Of a stretch of 13,039 nt of DNA, positions 6,356 through 13,039 are shown piece after piece. Within the stretch, counting starts at the first letter, position 1. Each line of letters starts with the position of its first letter. The position numbers were made by a program, and so were the translations under genes. Source of the DNA: Gemmatimonadota bacterium (GTDB lineage Bacteria > Latescibacterota > UBA2968 > UBA8231); the NCBI GenBank assembly GCA_026706505.1, contig JAPOYQ010000129.1, forward strand, positions 1 through 13,039. Reading direction: 5' to 3'. The notes beneath the pieces are model-generated. The model saw nothing but the letters and a program-made list of their open reading frames with translations. It ran no database searches and was not told the origin of the DNA.

Positions 6356-7617
6356 CAGCTCCCATTGAGAAGCAACTTCGGCACGACTTCGTCGTTACCA
6401 GTGGAGCTACTCCCAAGAGCGGTAAGACTGAGTTTTGGGATGGTGACATACTCTGGGTGACACCCGAGGATCTCACAGCGCAAGAAAGCTACTGGGTGCA
6501 CGACACGCAACGTAAGATTACACAGGCTGGCTACGAGTCGTGCGGCGCGACGATTGCGCCGCGAGGTTCAATCGTCCTCACTAAGCGTGCGCCGATCGGA
6601 CAGGTAGCATTACTTGCGCGGCCCGCCTGTTCCAACCAGGGGTGTTTCCTTCTTACGCCGCGCAAAGATCAGGACAGTCGGTATTATTTTTATTGGCTGT
6701 CCGTCCAAACAGATCGTCTGCAAGCGCTCGGGTGCGGATCCACGTTTATGGAGCTAAGCACTTACGAACTGAAGTCTCTCCGCATCTTGACGCTACCCCT
6801 TTCCCGGCAGCGTGCAATTGCCGACTATCTCGACCGCGAGACGGCGCGCATAGATGCGCTGGTAGCGACGAAGGAAAGGGTGCTCACACTGTTGGCCGAC
6901 AAGCGCCGGGCGCTTATCACCCGCGCCGTCACCCGAGGTCTCGATCCGAACGTCCCGTTCCGTGACTCCGGCATCCAGTGGGTGGGAGAGATTCCGGAAC
7001 ATTGGGAGGTGTGGAAGCTCGGCCACTCCTCCTCGGTTGGGAACGGGTCTACACCTAATCGCAGTAACGCAACGTATTGGACCGACGGGACTATTCCGTG
7101 GCTCAACAGTTCCGTGGTGAACCGACATGAGGCCACGGAAGCCGACCAGTTTGTTACGGAAACAGCGTTGGGAGAGTGTCATCTACCCTTGGTGAGAAGT
7201 GGTAGTGTGTTGGTTGCGATCACAGGCCAAGGCAAGACGAGAGGTCGAGCAGTGGTTCTTTCGTTTGATGCAACGATTAACCAGCATCTCGCCTATGTTT
7301 CACCTGATCTTTCCCGACTGGATCCGTGGTTCTTGCGGTGGACTTTTCTGTCGGCCTATCCGTTCCTACGGAGTATTAGCGACGACGCCGGTGGAACAAA
7401 GGGCGCACTCACATGCGAGGATGTGGCCAACATCCGGCTGCCAGTACCACCAATTGATGAACAACGCGCTATCGTTGCCCACGTAGCGAATGAGACTAGC
7501 AAGTTGGACAATCTGCGTGCTGTAACAGAACGAACGACGGCCTTGCTCAATGAGCGCCGCGCGACACTCATCGGCGCGGCCGTGACCGGCCAGGTCGGCG
7601 TGGAGAGTGCGGCATGA
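6352..7617 (+). CDS. hsdS: type I restriction-modification specificity subunit S
   Basis: This 421-aa protein determines the two-part DNA site recognised by the M and R subunits. It has two target-recognition domains (about 10-150 and 218-362). Each is followed by a conserved helical spacer: SRQRAIADYLDRETARIDAL at 151-170, with its continuation to about 196, and DEQRAIVAHVANETSKLDNL at 369-388, with its continuation to about 413. The two spacers are homologous repeats, as expected for the pseudo-symmetric HsdS fold. FRDSGIQWVGEIPEHWEVWK (203-222) is the classical entry to the second domain. The first domain lacks the equivalent lead-in (about 15-20 residues) and starts almost directly at the FVVTSGATPKSG segment, so it is slightly short but plausible. 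ATG 6352 overlaps the hsdM stop and has GAGG seven bases upstream. The stop overlaps the ATPase gene. The recognised sequence cannot be predicted by eye. Confidence 0.93.
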   Translation: MTAPIEKQLRHDFVVTSGATPKSGKTEFWDGDILWVTPEDLTAQESYWVHDTQRKITQAGYESCGATIAPRGSIVLTKRAPIGQVALLARPACSNQGCFLLTPRKDQDSRYYFYWLSVQTDRLQALGCGSTFMELSTYELKSLRILTLPLSRQRAIADYLDRETARIDALVATKERVLTLLADKRRALITRAVTRGLDPNVPFRDSGIQWVGEIPEHWEVWKLGHSSSVGNGSTPNRSNATYWTDGTIPWLNSSVVNRHEATEADQFVTETALGECHLPLVRSGSVLVAITGQGKTRGRAVVLSFDATINQHLAYVSPDLSRLDPWFLRWTFLSAYPFLRSISDDAGGTKGALTCEDVANIRLPVPPIDEQRAIVAHVANETSKLDNLRAVTERTTALLNERRATLIGAAVTGQVGVESAA

Positions 7618-8882
7618 GAGTTACCTCACTCAAGCTTGCCAACCTACGTGCGATCGAGGCAGCGGAATTTCGTTTTCACCCCGGTTTCAATCTTGTCGTC
7701 GGCGTCAACGGCGTAGGAAAGACGACGATTCTTGATGCTTTGGCTGTTTGTCTCTCTGCTTTCGTCCGCCGCGCTAACAAACTTCCGAGATACGAAGTGC
7801 AATTTGACTTGGGCGATATCCGCGAGGGCGCGGCTGCCTTGGATGTTGATTGCGATATCGAAGGCGGCGCAGAAAAAGGACGATACGGTTACACACTGCA
7901 CAAGACCCGCGAGACCATTGTCCCGCGTGAAGGCAAGGCGGGCTTGCCCCGCGAACAGGTGCGTGACACACCCGGGAGGGCGGAGTTCGTCGGATCAAAG
8001 CCACCGGCCGCAATCGGTGACGATCCCGGGGGGCGGCCGATGGCTATCCTGTTCTCGCCAAGGCGTTCCATAGCATCAGAGAGGGCACCGGCAAAGAGGG
8101 TGGCCGAGGGCGGTGTAAACGCCGCGTTCTCGGGCGCCTTGTCCAACCGGCGCGAACTTCATCTCCGTGAGTTCGAGGCGTGGATGCGGGTCCAAGAGGC
8201 TTTGACTATGGAGCGGCCCGCCGCGAAGCGAGTACTGGCCGCCTTTGAGGCTGCGGTGACGCGTTTTCTCCCAGACTACCGGAATCCCCGTCTGGGAGGA
8301 GAGAGTGTAACTGGCAGTTTTCTCCTGATCGACCGCGGCGCCGCAACGCTGCCGGTTGAGTTCCTCTCGGATGGCGAGCGTGGCTTGTTGGCGATGGTGC
8401 TCGACCTCACTCGCCGTCTGTCACAGGCCAATCCGGAGATGGAGGATCCTGCTGCCGAGGCCGAGGCAGTCGTTTTGATCGACGAGATCGAACTCCATTT
8501 GCATCCGGCATGGCAGCGACGGATCGTCAGGAACCTCACCGAGACATTCCCGAAATGCCAGTTTATCGCGACGACCCACTCGCCGCAGGTGATCGGCGAG
8601 GTGGAGCACGACCGGATCCAGATCATCGCTGACGGCCAAGTCTACTCGCCCACCCACTCGTTCGGCGTCGATTCCAACCGCGTTCTTGAGGAGATCATGG
8701 ACGCGGACCCGAGGACGCAGGACGTGAAGGAGTTGCTCTCGAAGATTTCCCGGAAAGTCGGCAAACAGCGGTACGAGAGCGCCCGTGAATTGTTGGCCCA
8801 ACTCGTTGATCGGCTGGGCGAGGATGACCCCGAAGTTAGCCGAATCAGAACCCTCCTCGATTTCATGGCGGGCGACGAATGA
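7614..8882 (+). CDS. AAA/ABC-type (SMC/OLD-like) ATPase, PtuA-like
   Basis: This 422-aa protein is an ATPase of the SMC/Rad50/OLD class. FNLVVGVNGVGKTTILDALA carries Walker A (GVNGVGKT, 30-37). The ABC-type signature LSDGERG is at 251-257, Walker B with catalytic acid VVLIDEIE at 286-293 (Asp290, Glu291), the D-loop-like LHLHP follows, and the switch histidine is in ATTHSPQ (His322). There is no long coiled coil and no TOPRIM nuclease domain after the ATPase, unlike OLD nucleases. The tail from FGVDSNRVLEEIM to the end (ELLAQLVDRLGEDDPEVSRI) resembles the helical C-terminus of PtuA (Septu, retron-Ec78) and restriction-associated ATPases. It overlaps hsdS and the HNH gene by ATGA, with GGAGAG six bases before the start. 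It probably senses or gates the HNH partner. PtuA-like is the best call; a generic restriction-associated ATPase is the alternative. Confidence 0.85.
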   Translation: MRVTSLKLANLRAIEAAEFRFHPGFNLVVGVNGVGKTTILDALAVCLSAFVRRANKLPRYEVQFDLGDIREGAAALDVDCDIEGGAEKGRYGYTLHKTRETIVPREGKAGLPREQVRDTPGRAEFVGSKPPAAIGDDPGGRPMAILFSPRRSIASERAPAKRVAEGGVNAAFSGALSNRRELHLREFEAWMRVQEALTMERPAAKRVLAAFEAAVTRFLPDYRNPRLGGESVTGSFLLIDRGAATLPVEFLSDGERGLLAMVLDLTRRLSQANPEMEDPAAEAEAVVLIDEIELHLHPAWQRRIVRNLTETFPKCQFIATTHSPQVIGEVEHDRIQIIADGQVYSPTHSFGVDSNRVLEEIMDADPRTQDVKELLSKISRKVGKQRYESARELLAQLVDRLGEDDPEVSRIRTLLDFMAGDE

Positions 8883-9529
8883 GGCCGATCATCAAGGGTT
8901 CTGAACCAGCGAGCCTGACAGCTCATCGAAAGAAGCTGCATTCTGACTATGACAACTACGCGGCCAAAAACGATCTCCGGCACGCGCTCGTTACCGAGCA
9001 GCGCGGGCTTTGCTGCTATTGCATGGGTCGTATTCGCAATGGACCAACCACCATGAAAATCGAGCACTGGAGGTGCCGGGCTCACCACCCCGGCGAGCAG
9101 CTCAATTATCGGAACCTGCTTGGCGCCTGTCTCGGAGGGCCTAGGCAACCGGCTCGCCTCCAGTACTGCGACACACGGAAAGCGAACAGAGACCTCAAGT
9201 GGAATCCTGCTGAGCCGACGCATCGCATTGAGACCCGCGTCCGATATGAACCGGATGGCTCGATCCGCTCGGATGACGTGGGGTTCGACCAACAGCTCAA
9301 CGGTGTGTTAAACCTCAATCTGCCTGTGCTGAGGAACCATCGGAAGGGTGTGTACGATGCCGTTCTCCAATGGTGGGAAAGCCGGAAGACGCAATTTCAA
9401 GGCCATGTGCCCCGTAAAGTGCTCGACCGCGAGCGAGCCAGACATGACGCAATGGTCGGGAACCTTGATCCATACTGTCAGGTTGCGGTCTGGCTATTGA
9501 GCCAGAAGCTCGCAAGGATGGCTACATGA
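8879..9529 (+). CDS. HNH endonuclease of the retron/Septu type (PtuB-like)
   Basis: This 216-aa protein probably cuts nucleic acid under control of the preceding ATPase. EQRGLCCYCMGRI gives a CxxC (Cys45, Cys48). MKIEHWRC carries the HNH histidine (His63), YRNLLGAC the asparagine and a further cysteine (Asn79, Cys84), and QYCDTRKANRDL the last one (Cys97), forming a zinc-stabilised HNH fold. The opening MRPIIKGSEPASL and the order of these motifs match the family annotated as retron-system or Septu HNH nucleases (PtuB). The second half (about 110-216) is helical and of unknown role. The start overlaps the ATPase stop (ATGA) and has no clear Shine-Dalgarno sequence, suggesting translation by coupling. 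The stop overlaps hsdR in the same way. All putative catalytic residues are present. Confidence 0.85.
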   Translation: MRPIIKGSEPASLTAHRKKLHSDYDNYAAKNDLRHALVTEQRGLCCYCMGRIRNGPTTMKIEHWRCRAHHPGEQLNYRNLLGACLGGPRQPARLQYCDTRKANRDLKWNPAEPTHRIETRVRYEPDGSIRSDDVGFDQQLNGVLNLNLPVLRNHRKGVYDAVLQWWESRKTQFQGHVPRKVLDRERARHDAMVGNLDPYCQVAVWLLSQKLARMAT

Positions 9530-12500
9530 ACCAAGGTCGTCATACCGAAGCCGCCTTCGAGACCGTCATCGAAGCGCATTTGCTCCGGAACGGATACGTG
9601 CGGATCGAGGGCGAAGGGTTCGACCGCGAGCGTGCAATCTTTCCCGACGAGATCCTGTCATTCATCCGCGAAACACAGCCGAAGGAATGGGCCAAGCTGG
9701 AACGGTTGCACGGCGACAACACCGGCGAGCAGGTGATCGGCGATCTGTGCAAATGGATGGACAATCACGGCGCGCTCGCGACACTCCGTCATGGGTTCAA
9801 GTGCTACGGCCGAACGCTTCGCGCGGCCTACTTCAAGCCGGCGCACGAGTTGAATCCCGAACTCCAGGCTCGCTATGCCGCCAACCGCCTGGGGCTTACC
9901 CGCCAACTGCGCTTCTCGCCGAACTCCGAGAATTCGCTGGATGTCACGCTGAGCCTGAACGGCATTCCGGTGGTGACACTGGAACTGAAGAACCCGCTCA
10001 CCGGCCAGACGGTCGACGATGCGCGTCGCCAGTATCAGCGGGAGCGGGACCCGCGTGAGCCCATCTTCCAATTCAAGCGACGCTCACTGGTCCAATTCGC
10101 CTTGGATACCGAGTGCGTGCTCATGACGACCCGGCTGGCCGGTAAAGCGACGAAATTCCTGCCTTTCGACAAGGGATTCGAAAGCGCAGCTGGTAACCCG
10201 CCGGATCCGGCCGGCCGGACCTACCGCACGGCTTACCTGTGGGAAGAGGTGCTGCAACGCGACAGCCTGCTCGATATCTTGGCCCGCTTCATGCACTTGC
10301 AGATCGACGTGAAGCGCGACGATCGGGGCAACAAGATCAAGACCGAGACCATGATCTTTCCCCGCTACCATCAGCTCGATGCGGTGCGGATGCTCGTGGA
10401 CGCGGCAGGCAGGGAAGGCATGGGGTACAACTATCTGATTGAACACTCCGCCGGCAGCGGCAAGACCAACACCATCGGATGGCTTGCCCATCGGCTGGCA
10501 TCCCTGCACGATGCGACCAACGAGAGAGTCTTCGACAGCGTGATCGTGGTCACCGACCGCGTCGTGCTCGATCAGCAACTCCAGGACACGATCTACCAGT
10601 TCGAGCACAAGCGAGGCGTCGTACAGCGCATCGATGAGAGATCGCGACAACTTGCCAAGGCACTTGAGAACGCGGTTCCGGTGATTATCACGACGCTGCA
10701 GAAATTCCCTTTCGTCTCGCGACAGTTGCTCAAGATGGCCGAGGACCGGGGTGAGCGGGGTACAGGTGTTCTTCCTACGAGACGGTGCGCTGTCATAGTG
10801 GACGAGGCGCACAGCTCCCAGGGCGGCGAGACCGCCACCGATCTCAAGGAAGTGTTGGGTGGAGAGGGGCTGCGGGAAAGAGCCAAGAAGCGCGCAGCCG
10901 AGGAAGGGCGTGAAGACTTGGAGGAACTGTACCGCAGCATGGCGAAGCGCGGCCGGCAGGCGAACCTAAGCTTCTTCGCCTTCACCGCCACCCCGAAGCA
11001 CAAGACTCTCGCCGTGTTCGGTCGCGGCGGTAAACCCCTGCACCGCTACACCATGCGCCAAGCCATCGAGGAAGAGTTCATCCTCGACGTGCTCAAGCAC
11101 TACACCAGCTACGGGACCTACTTCCGGCTTCTCAAGGCATGCAAGGACGATCCCAACGTTGAGCGCAAGAAAGCGGCGCTGGCGCTGGCGCGTTTCATGA
11201 GGTTGCATCCGCACAACATCGCGCAGAAGACTGAGGTGATGGTCGAGCATTTCCAGGCCGTCACGCGGCACAGGATCGGCGGCCGGGCCAAGGCGATGGT
11301 AGTGACGGGTTCGCGCCTCGAAGCGGTTCGCTACAAGCAGAGCTTCGACCGTTACATCCAGGAAAAGGGCTACGCCATCAAGTCGCTGGTCGCTTTCTCT
11401 GGCAAAGTGGCGGACGAGAAGGTCGCAGGAGTGACCTATACCGAGCCGGGCATGAATCGCGGCATCTCCGAGAAGGAACTGCCCGAGAAGTTTGCAACGA
11501 ATGAGTATCAGGTGCTGCTTGTCGCGGAGAAATATCAGACCGGGTTCGATCAGCCGCTGCTGCATACGATGTATGTCGACAAACGCCTCGCGGGGATTCA
11601 GGCCGTTCAGACGCTGTCCCGACTGAACCGTATTCATCCGCGCAAGGAGGATACTTTCGTTTTGGACTTCGTGAACGACCGCCTGGAGATTCAGGAAGCC
11701 TTCAAGGCCTATTACGAGGGCGCCGAGATGGGCCAGGAAGTGGACTCGGCGCGCATGTACGCGATCAAGGCTGAGCTGGATCGGTCTGGAGTCTATCTCC
11801 AAGAGGAGGTCGAGCGATTTTGTAAGTTCTATTTCAAGCCGAAGCGACGACAGAGCGCATCGGATCACCAAGCCATGAATGCCGTACTCGACCCGGCGGT
11901 GTCCCGATTCACCGCCCGCAGTAATGAGGACGAAGAAGAGGCGGAGGACTGGCGCGGCAAGGTTCAGGCGTTCCTGAACCTGTACGGGTTTCTGAGCCAG
12001 GTCATACCCTACCAGGACTCCGATTTGGAGCGGTTGTACGTGTTCCTCCGCCACCTTGGGTCCAAACTGCCACGCCGCAAGAGCGGACCTGCGTACCGCT
12101 TCGATGAAGAGGTGCAGCTTGAGTATTACCGGCTGCAGAAGTTCAGCGAAGGTTCCATCTCGCTCTCGGAAGGCAAGGCACGACCGCTCGATGGGCCAAC
12201 GGAGGTCGGGACTGGATTGGCTCGCCCGCAAGCGGTCCCGCTGTCTCAGCTCATCGACATTGTCAATGCACGCTTCGGAACGGACTTCAACCAAGCGGAC
12301 CAACTCTTCTTCGATCAGGTCGTCGAAGCGGCAATGACGAACGAAGGAGTGCGACAGGCGGCAACAGTGAACCCCGGCGACAAGTTCGAGTTGGTGTTCA
12401 AGGGTCTGCTCAAGAATCTGTTTGCCGAACGGATGGACCAAAACGAGGACATCTTCGTGCGGTTCATGAATGATGAATCATTTCAGAATGTGGTGACGAG

Positions 12501-12567
12501 TTGGATGTCGTCGGAAGCCTACCGGCGTTTGAGGCGCGACACCGGCGACGAGACCTGCGGTCCCTGA
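9526..12567 (+). CDS. hsdR: type I restriction-modification restriction (motor/nuclease) subunit R
   Basis: This 1013-aa protein is the ATP-driven translocase and endonuclease of the type I complex; it cuts unmodified DNA far from the HsdS site. The N-terminal PD-(D/E)XK nuclease shows NSLDV (Asp139) and VVTLELK (Glu153, Lys155), followed by a QxxxY-type element near residue 169. The superfamily 2 helicase motor has Walker A SAGSGKT at 308-314, DEAH at 426-429, FTATP at 486-490 and motif VI QTLSRLNR at 695-702. The helical C-terminal region (about 720-1013) should bind HsdM-HsdS. ATG 9526 overlaps the HNH stop and has AAGGA seven bases upstream. R comes last, after the ATPase and HNH genes, which may delay restriction relative to methylation (inference). 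The last few codons run straight into repeat-rich flanking DNA, so the extreme C-terminus may be altered. Confidence 0.95.
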   Translation: MNQGRHTEAAFETVIEAHLLRNGYVRIEGEGFDRERAIFPDEILSFIRETQPKEWAKLERLHGDNTGEQVIGDLCKWMDNHGALATLRHGFKCYGRTLRAAYFKPAHELNPELQARYAANRLGLTRQLRFSPNSENSLDVTLSLNGIPVVTLELKNPLTGQTVDDARRQYQRERDPREPIFQFKRRSLVQFALDTECVLMTTRLAGKATKFLPFDKGFESAAGNPPDPAGRTYRTAYLWEEVLQRDSLLDILARFMHLQIDVKRDDRGNKIKTETMIFPRYHQLDAVRMLVDAAGREGMGYNYLIEHSAGSGKTNTIGWLAHRLASLHDATNERVFDSVIVVTDRVVLDQQLQDTIYQFEHKRGVVQRIDERSRQLAKALENAVPVIITTLQKFPFVSRQLLKMAEDRGERGTGVLPTRRCAVIVDEAHSSQGGETATDLKEVLGGEGLRERAKKRAAEEGREDLEELYRSMAKRGRQANLSFFAFTATPKHKTLAVFGRGGKPLHRYTMRQAIEEEFILDVLKHYTSYGTYFRLLKACKDDPNVERKKAALALARFMRLHPHNIAQKTEVMVEHFQAVTRHRIGGRAKAMVVTGSRLEAVRYKQSFDRYIQEKGYAIKSLVAFSGKVADEKVAGVTYTEPGMNRGISEKELPEKFATNEYQVLLVAEKYQTGFDQPLLHTMYVDKRLAGIQAVQTLSRLNRIHPRKEDTFVLDFVNDRLEIQEAFKAYYEGAEMGQEVDSARMYAIKAELDRSGVYLQEEVERFCKFYFKPKRRQSASDHQAMNAVLDPAVSRFTARSNEDEEEAEDWRGKVQAFLNLYGFLSQVIPYQDSDLERLYVFLRHLGSKLPRRKSGPAYRFDEEVQLEYYRLQKFSEGSISLSEGKARPLDGPTEVGTGLARPQAVPLSQLIDIVNARFGTDFNQADQLFFDQVVEAAMTNEGVRQAATVNPGDKFELVFKGLLKNLFAERMDQNEDIFVRFMNDESFQNVVTSWMSSEAYRRLRRDTGDETCGP

Positions 12568-12723
12568 GACGGAAATCGGTGCAGGAGGCGTTCCGGGGTG
12601 TTCTGGCATGCCAGGGGGCCTGGAAATCCCAGCCTGCCCGGCAAAGCTCGCGCATTCCGGGGGCAGGACACCGTCGAACGCCATGACGGCTTCGATGTCG
12701 TCATGGAGAAGGTCGTCCCATGG
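12568..12723. other. non-coding stretch after hsdR with strong hairpins
   Basis: No gene is supported. CCATGACGGC (12681-12690) pairs with GTCGTCATGG (12697-12706) through one G-T wobble, with a 6-nt loop. TGGCATGCCA at 12604-12613 is a perfect palindrome. A longer pairing GGTGTTCTG/CAGGACACC (about 12597-12605 with 12664-12672) could enclose this block. No T-tract follows, so it is not called a terminator. Confidence 0.45.
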
Positions 12724-12906
12724 GAGCAGGAAAACCCGGCCTCGAACGGCCGCGAAATGATCGACGATTTCCGCCTTCCGGGGTCAAGGACGTGGCGTCG
12801 CAATGATGGGCCATTCACACAAGAGGGGTGGCCCACTTGAATGGCCCGTTTGTTCGACCACCGCGCCGCTTTTCTCTCAGAGGGCAAGCCCTCGCGGTTG
12901 TGGTCG
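12724..12906 (-). repeat. IS-like structured terminal repeat, copy C (inverted)
   Basis: Read on the minus strand this matches copy B. The stem CGACCAC (12855-12861)/GTGGTCG (12900-12906) encloses the small hairpin GAGGG/CCCTC and the shared 18-mer CCCTCTGAGAGAAAAGCG (plus-strand 12867-12884). GAATGGCCC (12839-12847) and GGGTGGCCC (12826-12834) repeat with 13-nt period, and the exact inverse GGGCCATTC is at 12808-12816. The tail matches B through AGGCGGAAATCGTCG. The 5' block shared by A and B (AGGGACACGCGA, GCGCAGCCTCGC) is missing. It faces copy B across the restriction operon. Confidence 0.62.
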
Positions 12907-13039
12907 AAGGCTTCCCCGAGCCGCCACGACGGGGGTGATTGGGGGGCCAGGGGGAAACTCCCCCCAGTCGGGGGTTCGAAGGGGCCGGAGCCCCTCGCCA
13001 GCCCCAATGTATGACATTGGGTAGGCTGGCTCCCCTTTA
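12907..13039. repeat. GC-rich hairpin cluster ending in a strong stem-loop
   Basis: Several short G/C stems occur near 12940-12994. The best stem-loop is CCCAATGT (13003-13010)/ACATTGGG (13014-13021), loop ATG. It is extended by GCCAGC (12997-13002)/GCTGGC (13025-13030) across a three-base bulge. No gene is supported. The window ends nine bases later, so any larger element is truncated. Confidence 0.5.

Noticed and set aside
10966..12441. 491-codon open frame on the minus strand
   Set aside because: It is antisense to hsdR, whose motifs are unmistakable. Long antisense frames are common opposite GC-rich genes, and the translation (many His/Leu/Val runs) has no domain features.
1..13039. tRNA or rRNA gene, or attachment site within a tRNA
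   Set aside because: The integrase tails prompted a look for a tRNA end, but no TTCGA-containing T-arm with a paired acceptor stem was found. GGGTTCGAAGGGG near 12972 lacks the rest of a tRNA.

Overview
This window is accessory DNA from a GC-rich bacterium. The integrase-end type and the sigma and GAF remnants would fit a proteobacterium or a related GC-rich phylum, but no marker gene fixes the taxon. The dominant feature is a five-gene defence operon on the + strand (4367-12567). It is flanked by a graveyard of insertion-sequence ends, integrase 3' ends and broken host genes.

Left flank (1-4366). A 3' remnant of a sigma-factor gene (minus, 96-257) meets the 3' end of a phage-type tyrosine integrase (plus, 240-365). 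A structured IS-like repeat (copy A, 391-634) follows and cuts off a minus-strand gene that begins like a GAF-domain sensor (636-781). Next come an intact gene of about 183 aa with an RNxxxH (HEPN-type) motif (1069-1620), a second, frameshifted integrase 3' end (minus, 1903-2036), and an IS3-type transposase C-terminal remnant (2163-2438). An intact winged-helix plus NucS-like (PD-(D/E)XK) nuclease gene (2654-3337) comes next. After it lie a hairpin-rich gene-free stretch (3338-3811), IS-like copy B (3812-4092) and a third integrase 3' end (4141-4224).

Defence operon (4367-12567). The order is hsdM, hsdS, AAA/ABC-type ATPase, HNH protein, hsdR. Every junction is a 4-bp ATGA overlap. M, S and R make a complete type I restriction-modification system: M has the SAM and NPPF motifs, S has two target-recognition halves with internal repeats, and R has nuclease, Walker A, DEAH and motif VI sequences. 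The two genes between S and R resemble the ATPase/HNH pair of Septu and retron-Ec78 defence (PtuA/PtuB). A TATAAT box at 4253 and a candidate 49-codon ORF (4221-4370), which also overlaps hsdM by ATGA, compete to explain the start of the operon.

Right flank (12568-13039). There is no supported gene. An inverted IS-like repeat (copy C, 12724-12906) and several strong hairpins run to the window edge. Copies B and C face each other across the operon, so the operon has the layout of a composite mobile cassette.

The most notable points are the ATPase-HNH pair inside a type I operon and the three IS-like repeats, whose stems keep the same layout while their sequences differ in a compensatory way.
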